Shown here piece by piece: positions 24,158 through 33,286 of a DNA stretch of 64,000 nt. The stretch covers positions 1 to 64,000 of the forward strand of contig CAMXCT020001081.1 of the NCBI GenBank assembly GCA_947184155.2. Reading direction: 5' to 3'. The position numbers and the translations under genes were made by a program. The notes under the pieces are model-generated. The model worked only from the letters and a program-made list of their open reading frames with translations, did not search any database and was not told where the DNA came from. The number at the start of each line of letters is the position of its first letter. Positions within the stretch are counted from its first letter, which is position 1. The DNA is from Cladocopium goreaui. Taxonomy: Eukaryota; Sar; Dinophyceae; Suessiales; Symbiodiniaceae.

Positions 24158-24210
24158 CGGTGGGGTGGGGTGGGGTGGGGTGTAAAAACATTCATGTAAC
24201 TTGCGTAGAA
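24158..24210 (+). repeat. G-rich boundary repeat, copy 2
   Basis: GGGGT run then ACATTCATGTAACTTGCGT. Confidence 0.85.
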
Positions 24211-24229
24211 TTGGAGGCGACGTGCATGC

Positions 24230-24422
24230 TACGTGGATGTTACGGTCATTCTAAAGTCATGTTATGTACTTCTCAGGCATATGCCATGTTACGCTAGTGT
24301 AAGTTTTCTTGTAATTGTGACGTCTACGTCATGCTACGCTAGTGTAAGTTATCTTGTACTTGTCACGCATACGTCATGCTACGCTAGTGTAAGTTCTCTT
24401 GTACTTGTCATGCATGAGTCAT
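24230..24422 (+). repeat. Tandem repeat of about 46 bp (CATGCTACGCTAGTGTAAGT)
   Basis: Three to four units, each with GCTACGCTAGTGTAAGTT and TTGTACTTGTCA. Confidence 0.85.
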
Positions 24423-24424
24423 GC

Positions 24425-24540
24425 GGGGGGAAGGGGTGGGCTGGGGTGGGGTGGGGTGTAATAACGTTCATGTAACTTGCGTGAAGAGGTGGGGTGTAAA
24501 AACGTTCATGTAACTTGCGTGAAGGGGTGGGGTGTAAACA
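24425..24540 (+). repeat. G-rich boundary repeat, copies 3 and 4
   Basis: Two adjacent copies of the GGGGT run plus AACGTTCATGTAACTTGCGTG, closing the composite block that opened at 21611. Confidence 0.85.
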
Positions 24541-26004
24541 TCGCAACATTCTAGCAGTGCACTATGTAAGCAAAAAGCTTGGTTTGGAAAGTGTCTTGAA
24601 TGCACTCGCGCGCTTCAAGGAGTTGGCAATGAAAAGTTGCCGGCAGCCTGGTTTGTGCCTTCTATAGTGGTTGATATGTCTTGTACTAATGCTTTTGTAT
24701 AAAAACAGAAAAACAGCTGACTCACAGCACTCGGAAATTTTGATGATATGCAAAATCACTGTGAATTACCAATGAAAACAACATCACATCAAAATACCTG
24801 TGGAAACACAGTATATTATACCCTTTTCCAATGATCTTTGATATAGCACAAAATGTGCACCTCGTTATTCCAATGGAGAAAATAAGAACACCAAAAAAAA
24901 CATATTGTGATGGTCCATAATTGACTTCAACTTCGACGGACGAAAAAAAATTGATCCGTAATTGAAAGACATTAACAATGAAAAGAACAACATGAAAAAT
25001 CTCCATTTTACCACAGTGAAACACTGTTTTTTCTCCAATTCAATGATCCTGATTGACGTCCTCTCGGGGAACCTCCTCCCCCTGCCGTACATATATATAT
25101 ATATGTATGTATGTAAGTATTGTCGTTATCAGATTCTCGTTGGGTTTACCATGGTTTACCACCATAGCCCCAATCCCTATCGGTCAAGATCTCCTGGCAG
25201 GTGCTCCAGCTCTCAGATGCCAAACCAGGAGAACTGCTGCGAGCCGAAGTGAAATCCACTTCGATGCAAGGCGCGGCTGCTTGGGTTTTGCTTTGCGGGT
25301 GGTGGTGAAACGGTGCTTTCCGGCCTTGGTCGTGACACCTATAAATATTATATATATATATATATATATTATCCATGAAGGGAAGATAAGGGTTCATGGT
25401 TTTCTTGGCATTTGCGATCATTTGTGGCAGTTTCCGAGACTCTTTTCGGCCATGAAGAACAATAAGAGAAGCTAAAATAGAAGGTTCAACCACCGATCTA
25501 CCAAGCTGAACACTTTGTCACTGGTCAGTCATACTGCTGGGTGGTTTTATGGATTTTTATGGGCTAAGCTCCATTGCACCAGGTTGGATCACGGTTCGCA
25601 ACACCGTTGGCCAAGCATTGGTTGGAATGCAAGCCAACAAGGCTGGTTTGGTCAAAGTTTTGGATGTGAAGTGGCAGCGTACTGTGTGGCAGAGCAGTTG
25701 GGAAACTGCTACTCGGGGTTGGATGAATGATATCTTTATCTATTGAGATTCAGGTTTGCCAGCAAATGTCACAAAATGAGGCTAAAGCCCCATGTTCTTA
25801 GCAGTTCCATTCAAACTTGCAGATGTTGTTGTGTCTTCAAAACCGCATGATTGAACTATTCAAATATGGTCAACCATTATTTTCCCATGTTTTCCCTATT
25901 GAAATTGCCATACCGTATACCCACTTATATACCTCATTGTCAGCCACATCCCTCTATCATATATTGTTGGCCATCCCTTTTGGATTCCTATGATTAACCA
26001 GAAC
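24541..26004. other. Mostly non-coding; one exon candidate at 25580-25725
   Basis: The candidate reads APGWITVRNTVGQALVGMQA then NKAGLVKVLDVKWQRTVWQS, but another open frame in the same place (EVAAYCVAEQLGNCYSGLDE) is equally plausible. AT-rich tracts lie around 24730-25020 and 25340-25370. Confidence 0.3.
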
Positions 26005-26124
26005 TACCCTCTGGTTATGACTAACATAGCCCTGGAATATCCACCCATTTTAAAGAACGGTAAACCATCTATTTCGATTAGGGCCATCTATACCATGGCG
26101 AACTGTTAGTCATAACCAGAGGGT
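26005..26124. mobile_element. MITE family 1 copy
   Basis: Left end TACCCTCTGGTTATGACTAA, right end TTAGTCATAACCAGAGGG, exactly complementary over about 17 bp. The outer bases match the other family 1 copies, while the inner stem has drifted (GACTAACAT instead of TTTAACAT). Confidence 0.8.
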
Positions 26125-26260
26125 TTTTCAGGGATTATCATCATCATTATCCCAAGATAATCCTAAGATTTATATGGGATTTATATCTTGGGATTTCCTA
26201 TCTCTTCCCAATAAATCCCCATGACATCCCCATGATTTCCACCCATGGGGGCTGCGCCAG

Positions 26261-26351
26261 GTGACCCGTTCCACTCGCTTGGACGAGGTGATGAAAGGCT
26301 CGCAGTTGGAGACGCTTCGCCTCATGACCCTGCGCACCGGGGAGGCGTTGA
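26261..26351 (+). CDS. Isolated GC-rich exon
   Basis: Preceded by GCTGCGCCAG and ending before GTAGCC. The frame reads VTRSTRLDEVMKGSQLETLR then LMTLRTGEAL. It stands out from its AT-rich surroundings by GC content, as real exons do here. Helical, family unknown. Confidence 0.4.
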
Positions 26352-26885
26352 GTAGCCCGGGAGCCTTGGGATGGGGTTGGGGTGGTGATTTTTATGGGCA
26401 TATATAATAGTAGCATATATATATATATATATTATATATATACTGACCTGTTTTTATGATAGTTGAAAAGGTGGTACTGAATGTATAGGCATCGTTGGAC
26501 AGAATGGTCACCCACCAGTATTCGCTACTGGTACGAATCGAGGCATTCTTGAAACGATCACTACAGGACTACAGGTGAATGGGGTACCCCTAGGACACTC
26601 TCTAGCATTCTGCAGGAAACTAGTTGAATAGTTGATACTGCTGGAGACGGAGGTAAGCCCAACTAACACCCAATGGAATTAGCACAAGTTGAAGATGGTC
26701 AAAAAAGGAAGACAAACAAAGCCCAGTAGCCCCATGATAGTGGGACACTGCCCCAGATGAATGGAGCCCAAAGTTTAAATGAATGGGATGGTTGAAAATT
26801 GAAATGCTTTGGAAGGTCTTTTGAACTCCCTTGTCAACGCTTTTTGTGAAGGCCCAGCCGGTGAGAAAAAACACACACACTAGAT

Positions 26886-27659
26886 GAAGCTACCAGTAGC
26901 GACTGCGCTTGTGGAGTTTTGGCGTCGCTGGACCACCCTAAATCGAGCGTTCTAACAGGGAGCGACCGTCACTCCCTGTTAGAACACTCACTACCGGTAG
27001 CGACTGCGCTTGTGGAGTTTTGGCGTCGCTGGACCACCCTAAATCGAGCGTTCTAACAGGGAGCGACCGTCACTCCCTGTTAGAACACTCACTACCGGTA
27101 GCGACTGCACTTGTGGAGTTTTGGAGTCGCTGGACCACCCTAAATCTTACGTTCTTCTCAGTACAACCCCAGCGAAAACACAAGATGATCCTTGGGTCGA
27201 TGATTCCGGTGGCACCCTTAGAACACTCACTACCGGTAGCGAGCGTTCTAACAGGGAGCGACCGTCACTCCCTGTTAGAACACTCACTACCGGTAGCGAG
27301 CGTTCTAGTGGAGTTTTTCCGTCGCTGGGGCACCATCAATCTTGCGTTCTTCTCACTAAGACCCCGGCGAAAACACAAGATCATCCCTGGGTCGATGTTT
27401 CCCAACCCTCCCTTAGAACACTCACTACCGGTAGCGAGCGTTCTAACAGGGAGCGACCGTCACTCCCTGTTAGAACACTATTTATCTTAATAGCACAATT
27501 TTTTTATACATTTTTGAATCCCCAAATCACTACCGGTAGTGAGCGTTCTAAGGGCTCCACATTAACAGAATTCCCAATTCACTACCGGTAGTGAGCGTTC
27601 TAAGGGCTCCCCATTGACAGAATTCCCAATTCACTACCGGTAGCGAGCGTTCTAAGGGC
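26886..27659 (+). repeat. Tandem array with ACTACCGGTAGC palindromes (left part)
   Basis: Units built from CACTACCGGTAGCGAGCGTTCTAA, at first about 100 bp long and joined to GGAGTTTTGGCGTCGCTGGACC, later shorter and joined to GGGCTCCCCATTGACAGAATTCCC. Four units carry a perfect hairpin (26949-26985, 27050-27086, 27245-27281, 27440-27476). The array resumes at 29436 after the inserted element. Confidence 0.9.
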
Positions 27660-27684
27660 CCCAGAAGTTCCGTTCTTCGTTAAT

Positions 27685-27772
27685 TAAGATTAAGCAAGGT
27701 TAGCCTTAAATTATTTAAGCAAGGTTAGCTTAATTAAGGATAAGCAAGGTTGCTTAAATTAAGCAAGGTTAA
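27685..27772. repeat. Left subterminal repeats of the element
   Basis: Four to five copies of TAAGCAAGGTTAGCTTAA or its core (T)AAGCAAGGTT within 90 bp of the left terminus, in direct orientation. Equivalent motifs lie at 29205-29400 in both orientations. Confidence 0.85.
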
Positions 27773-27774
27773 AT

Positions 27775-28249
27775 TTGGATGGTGATATGTTTTGTTTTTT
27801 GTGTTTATTGGCCGGACTATTTGGATTTATGTTGGGTGATCATAATTACTTTGTTGAGGTTATAGTAGTTGAGTTGCTAGCGTGTTTCATGGAAAAGATG
27901 GAGTGGATGTGGGGGAGTGTTTTCGAAATAGAGTCATGGAATCTTTTGGAGTGTGTACCATATTAAAGTTTGTTTCTTTGGAAACGAGGAACATGAGAAA
28001 GTTAATGACTTTCTGCTAGGATGGCAGCATTGGAAAATAGTGATTGGATATGCGTGTATATTGGCTCGTATCACGGAAAGAGGTGTACCCTTTCCGGCCG
28101 CAAAGAGGCTTGCCCTTTGCGGCGGTGAAGAGGCTTGCCCTTTGCCTGGTGAAGAGTTTTGCCCTTTGTGTAGGGGAAGGGCATTGCCATTTAGATTTAT
28201 TAGGTCTAATCTTTTCTTAGATCGTGTTCCCAAACAAAATACTTTCTGA
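27775..28249 (+). CDS. Two overlapping small frames inside the element
   Basis: 27775-27966 encodes 63 residues with a hydrophobic segment (MFCFLCLLAGLFGFMLGDHN), possibly a membrane span. 27953-28249 encodes 98 residues and contains a repeated segment translated from GGCTTGCCCTTTGC units (28105-28175). They overlap by 14 bp. Either could be an exon of a longer gene or spurious; neither resembles a transposase. Confidence 0.3.
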
Positions 28250-28560
28250 TTTTGATTTATTTTTGTTTTTTTTTTGTATCTTATTTTTCCTTTTCCTACA
28301 AATTTCTCTGTTTGCGTTAAAAGTTCGATTTTTTTCCTTTTCTTTCATGTTTAAAAAAAAGATGAAAAAATAGGTTTTATAATGTTTAAAAATCTTATTT
28401 TTTTAAAAAAATAGGAATTTTTAAAATTTTTATTTTTTATTTTTTATTTTTTTTTTAATTTTTAAAAATTCTTACTATATATATATATATATAATGATTT
28501 TTTATTTTTTAAAAAAAATTAAAAAAAATAAAAAAAATAGAAAATTTTTAAAAAAATAAA
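28250..28560. other. Extremely AT-rich spacer inside the element
   Basis: Long A and T runs with hardly any G or C, just before the F-box-like gene. It may act as its promoter region; no specific site is identifiable. Confidence 0.6.
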
Positions 28561-28636
28561 AATTTTGAAAATTTCCTTTTTTGTCTCTAAGAAGAAAAAT
28601 ACATGTGTTTGTTGCAACAGTTCAAAGAAGGATTGC

Positions 28637-29086
28637 ATGCACTTCGGCTGCCATTGCAGCCGTTTTTGCCATTTGGTTTCTTTGCGTTTGGCGGCTTGTC
28701 CCCTTCATTTGATAGAGGCGTACCCTATCCGTATCAGCCGTGCCATGTGTGACGAAATTTTGTCTTTCTTACCCTTAACCTCCTTGTATCAGATGCGAAG
28801 CATCAATAGAGCAACATGCCGCACCATTGAGTACATGGACGAATTTGTCAACAAATATTCCGAAGCTTTGTTGCTCTTAAATAAAGCACCGTCGCCCATG
28901 ATCGAAATCGAAGAAGATCTAGATCTTGAAGCTGAAGCAGTTCTACAAAAAGAACAAGCAGCCGAAGAGGAACGAAGAGCACGAGCCCGTAGCCGCTCGA
29001 GAAAAAGACAAGAGAAGAAACATGACGAATTCCTGCGACGACGAAATGGACGCTATAAAAGCTTTTCCGAGTCTTCTTACTCCTAG
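28637..29086 (+). CDS. F-box-like protein carried by the element
   Basis: An intronless frame of 149 residues from ATG 28637 to TAG 29086 (open upstream to 28565). Residues 1-25 are Cys/His-rich. Residues 30-65 (YPIRISRAMCDEILSFLPLT then SLYQMRSINRATCRTIEY) fit the F-box: conserved I/L-P-L core and a downstream R...NR...C in place of V..RW. Residues 90-112 are acidic and 113-149 are Arg/Ser-rich, like a nuclear localisation region. F-box proteins bind Skp1 and select targets for ubiquitination by SCF ligases. Codon use is AT-rich, unlike host exons. Other helical domains could mimic this pattern. Confidence 0.55.
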   Translation: MHFGCHCSRFCHLVSLRLAACPLHLIEAYPIRISRAMCDEILSFLPLTSLYQMRSINRATCRTIEYMDEFVNKYSEALLLLNKAPSPMIEIEEDLDLEAEAVLQKEQAAEEERRARARSRSRKRQEKKHDEFLRRRNGRYKSFSESSYS

Positions 29087-29435
29087 AGGCATTGCTCTAG
29101 ACATGTCGCGGCTTGCCCCAACCAAACCTCAATCACAGACGACAGGCTTCAAAACAAAAAAAAGCCGCTGATCAAAAAAAACAAAAAAATTAACCGAGGT
29201 AAAAAAACAAAAACCTTGCTTAAATTTAAGCAAGGTTGCTTAAATAAGCTAACCTTGCTTAAAAAACGCAACCTCTCTTAATAAAAGTCGTTAATTAAAG
29301 ACTTTTACCTTAATTAACAAAGGTTTTCTCTTAATTAACGTAAAAGTCGTTAATTAAGGAAGGTTATAATAAGCAAGGTTAGCTTAAATAAGCAAGGTTT
29401 CATTTAATTATTAACGAAGAACGGAACTTCTGGGG

Positions 29436-29965
29436 CTCCCCATTGACAAAATTCCCAATTCACTACCGGTAGCGAGCGTTCTAAAGGTTCCCAATTCACT
29501 ACCGGTAGCGAGCGTTCTAAGGGTTTCCAATTAAGGGTTTCCAATTCACTATACCGGTAGCGAGCGTTGTAAGGGTTTCCAAGTAAGGGTTTCCAATTAA
29601 GGGTTTCCAATTCACTACCGGTAGCGAGCGTTCTAGGGGTTCCCAATTCACTACCGCTAGCGAGCATTCTAAGAGTTCCCAATTCACTACCGCTAGCGAG
29701 CGGTCTAAGGGTTCCCAATTCACTACCGGTAGCGAGCGTTCTAAGGGTTCCCAATTCACTATCGGGAGCGAGCGTTCTAAGAGTTCCCAATTCACGACCG
29801 GTAGCGAGCGTTCTAAGGGTTTCCATTCACTACCGGTAGCGAGCGTTCTAAGGATTCTCAATTCACTATCGGTAGCGCGTGTTTTAAGGGACCCAATTCA
29901 CTACCGCTAGCGAGCGTTCTAAGATGTTCTAAGGGTGCCCAATTCAGACCAGTAGTGAATGTTGG
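29436..29965 (+). repeat. Tandem array with ACTACCGGTAGC palindromes (right part)
   Basis: About twelve units of CACTACCGGTAGCGAGCGTT then CTAAGGGTTCCCAATT, 34-45 bp long, with point variants (ACCGCTAGC, ATCGGTAGC). Same orientation as the left part, so the two are one array split by the element. Confidence 0.9.
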
Positions 29966-30936
29966 TGGAGTAACCGTGGTGTCCAAAGATGCAAATATAC
30001 AGTAAGTACCACCTTTTCAACTATCATAAAAGCAGGACAGTATATATATATATATATTGATATACATATTAATACATAGCATTAAACAGTTTATAGAATA
30101 TACATATACGTATATATCAACACTAAGAGTGAAAGGTGCCGTGTTTGCCAGTGATTCCAACATCAAAACCACCAGATTTCCGAAAACACGGCAGGACCTG
30201 GGACGACCTCGGATTCCGATCTGAGGTGAATGTGTTGGGCAGCTGCCGGCGCATACCAGGCCTGGCTTTCAAGGTCTTTGGGCAAGGGAAATCACTGGGA
30301 ACTGATGATCTTAACCCACAAAAAATATCTATAACTGGTTGGTGGTTTGGAACATGAATTTTATGACTTTCCATATATTGGGAATAATGATCCCAACTGA
30401 CGAACTCATATTTTTCAGAGGGGTAGGTCAACCACCAACCAGATAAACATGTGGTATTTCAAGGTGTCTTGGTAACGGCATGGTCCAAATTCTCGCCAGG
30501 ATCCAGGTCCTGGAGCTGGTCGGAGAGCGAAAGTCTCAGATATGTGTTTTTTTTGGTTTGTGATGTGAAAAAGGTGGAAATGAACACAAAAGCCAAGGGA
30601 ACCATGGGCATACGAGGGCCATACGATTGTTATTTTGGGGGTTCAGATCTGGGCTTTGGATCTGTCTCCGGAGCAGATTTGATGTCCCGGGTGAGAATCA
30701 TTCGATGAATCCATTGCAGCTGAGGGCGCAAGGAGCTCTGAGGCACCAAGGGGGTCTGGCTGGTGCAGGAGTTTCGCCTGTAGCATGGGAAACACAGAGA
30801 AAAAGGACTACATTTATTTGAAGACTATAGCCTCCCGTAAAATCTCATGGTTGATCATCAGGTTCCCCATCAAGATTGCCATAAGATTGGGGGCCCCATG
30901 TGCACAACCCCCACTTGTGTTTGCAAACTTCCGCAG
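29966..30936. other. Non-coding stretch with one MITE
   Basis: TA-rich at 30040-30115. A frame at 30136-30300 and its complement are both open without family resemblance. MITE family 2 copy at 30335-30442. Confidence 0.4.
30335..30442. mobile_element. MITE family 2, copy 1
   Basis: Left end CTGGTTGGTGGTTTGGAACA, right end CAACCACCAACCAG. Flanked by ATAA on both sides, a likely target duplication. The second copy is at 33377-33474. Confidence 0.75.
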
Positions 30937-32760
30937 GCGTGCGAAGATTGCTACCTTGGAGTCAGCACCGTTGCTTCACCCAAGAAATGGGTCAGATCTG
31001 TGGATCACGAGTGAGCGGAAGAGGAGTATTATAGTCAAAGGGATTTGCGTCCAAGGTTTCTGACCCAACTGCTTACGATGTTTTTGGGAGTATAGAAAAT
31101 GAATGATCGAATTTTAGTGGGCCCTATTTGTATCTGAACAAAATATCAGACTTTCAGAGATTTCCTGCCCCTGAGATTTCTGAGGCCCAAAGAGGGCAAG
31201 ATGGAAGGATGGGTTGGACCCTGAGCTGTTTGGAGATGCTTCGGCATGCAGCTGAGACAGCCTGAGGCGAGCTTGTCGGACTCCAAAGGCAACGTGCTAG
31301 TGAGGAGCTGCAAGCCATTTGCCGATGCGGTGCTTAAGTTCTTGGTCTAGAATAGCTGGTAAATAGCTGGTTTATTATGTTTATTCAAGTTTATTCTGGT
31401 CCAACATTTCAGTGGTTGGTAGTTCATTGAATGGGGTTGTCGCGAAAAAAGGTATTAATTGGCCATTTAGGGGTAAACCGTATAATATATTCCATTTCCA
31501 GACAAGCCCAAATGTCCCAGTTTGGGGTAAATACATGCAGATGCAAGAAACAACACACCACCCAAACAAAAAAGAAGTCAACATAGGACCCAGGTTCATA
31601 TGATATCATATAAATATAATATTATATTATATATTTATATAATATTTATATATAACAATGTCTCAGTCTTGGTTATTTATCATATGGTATAGATAACGCA
31701 TCACCCAACAAAGCTGCTTGTTGTCCTCATTCCCAGGACTTCAGCCACTTCCTCCAAGAGGCCTCTGGCCTGGACCTCAAAATGGTCGAATCGAAACTGG
31801 TTGGCCAACAGAAATCCATCCATTGAATCCAACTTATGGATGTTGTTTGTTAAAGATGGTGACTTCCCAACTTTTCACCTTGGATTCCGCTTATTACCAG
31901 AGCATGACTCTGGAACAGTTCTGACATTGTGTAGGAGGCATTGGAAGGACCGGTTCTCTGGCAGAATGGACCACCTGACCCGTCGTTGCCATATTTTTTC
32001 GGCCGCTTAGATCAAAGAGATCGTGGACGATGGAGCCATTTCCTTGCAAAAGAAACAAGCCAATTTGGTGCACCTGGCTGATTTCCTGGCATCCGTGGGT
32101 CACTTGACAACTATTTGATGTATGAAGGTGTGGATTTTCCCTATATCGATGATTTTACAGGCACAAAACCAGCAAATGTCAGCGGCCATGGATGTTACAA
32201 TCGATCTTTGGGACGCCCATACTGTGTGGCTCCACCACGCTAAGTGGTTTGAACTAAGGCGATTGTGGCAATATGACCGATGATTGGTGATTTTTTATAG
32301 TTGGTTATACCTCGAAAGTGTTTCTACATCCCGAAAAAGGTATATTATAGTATATGTTTGCCAATTCTTCTTGGAGGAGTGAAATGAAATTGTTTTGATG
32401 GGCAAAGTTGATCGCAGCCCAGTCACCGAAACTCCAACAGCTCTGGCCAGGCAATGGGTTTGCTGAATTCCGCTAGGCGGGATGACCGGATCAACCGGAT
32501 GACTCAACGAACAACATACGGGTTATCTAAATGTTGAAGATGTTTGGTGCATTGGGAGACTTGATCATGCATTTGTGTTTTTTTTAATGAATAGTTTTAT
32601 GATGATTGATGTTTCTGTTTTGAAGATTTGGTTTGGCTCCTTGGGCCTTGGGGTCAGGATGCTGACCTCACACTCCATGGATCCATGGCAGGTCTGGGGA
32701 CTTTCAAAAGTTCAAGGAGATTGCGGAGGCCTAGAAGGGAAAGATGAAGGGCCTGGAAAG
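30937..32760 (+). CDS. Multi-exon gene, 5' exons with helical segments
   Basis: Exons: 30937-31010 (CCGCAG acceptor, GTGAGC donor; ACEDCYLGVSTVASPKKWVR); 31737-31811 (DFSHFLQEASGLDLKMVESK); 32011-32094 (IKEIVDDGAISLQKKQANLV then HLADFLAS); 32161-32223 (AQNQQMSAAMDVTIDLWDAH); probably 32692-32760. The three exons from 31737 to 32223 join in phase 0 into one helical stretch. At the 31811 junction the bases AG occur at both intron ends, so the cut position cannot be fixed. These exons precede the ankyrin exons in the same orientation and may encode the N-terminus of the same protein. No family recognised for this part. Confidence 0.5.
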
Positions 32761-33286
32761 GTCAGTGATTGTATGTGATTGTGGGATTCACCCAATCATA
32801 ATCCTACCATTGAAGGATGATGATTTTTGAATTTTGTGTATTTTTTTTGTATATGTTTATCATTACTGTTGGACCATTCATTTATCGAAGTGGGATGGTG
32901 ATTGTGGACCATCCTCACCAGGCTGTGGCTCGCGAAGGCGACCGGAGAGTCTGCCGCACCCGTGCAGTGCGGCTACTCCAAACTCCAATGGATTGAAAGA
33001 ATGATGGCCATATTTTCGGAGGATGGGGGTATATATTAGAAACATGATCATAATTAGAATAATTACAATTTATGGCCATATTATGGCCACATTATGGCCA
33101 TGCCTCGTATTTTTGTCTCAGTTATGGTCATGGTTCTAATATATGTTTCTATACTTTTTCCATATTTTGTCCATTCGATATGGCCATAAATTGGAATGGG
33201 TTGTTTCTTGTTTTAATGGCATTTGACATCCCTGCAGTGACCCTGGATATGGCGACAGGTGATGATTCGCCCATGTCTCCTTCCAG

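Larger units (their letters stand above)
27660..29434 (+). mobile_element. 1.78-kb AT-rich element with 26-bp terminal inverted repeats
   Basis: The left end reads CCCAGAAGTTCCGTTCTTCG (27660 on) and the right end its exact complement; the perfect inverted repeat is 26 bp counting one shared outer base. It interrupts a tandem-array unit precisely. Left flank AAGGGC and right flank GCTCCCC rebuild the intact unit AAGGGCTCCCC seen at 27599-27611, with GC duplicated. The inside is strongly AT-rich, unlike the flanks. Motifs AAGCAAGGTTAGCTTAA are repeated near both ends, as transposase-binding sites often are. It carries an intronless F-box-like gene and smaller frames. No transposase is recognisable, so it may be non-autonomous or of an unknown class. 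Confidence 0.8.

Noticed and set aside
21620-24540. CRISPR-like array
   Set aside because: The repeats are contiguous without unique spacers, and the genome is eukaryotic.
27020-29861. Frames translating the ACTACCGGTAGC array (TTGSER, ERSLPVVNWE repeats)
   Set aside because: Repeat translations on both strands; the inserted element separates them and nothing indicates a gene.
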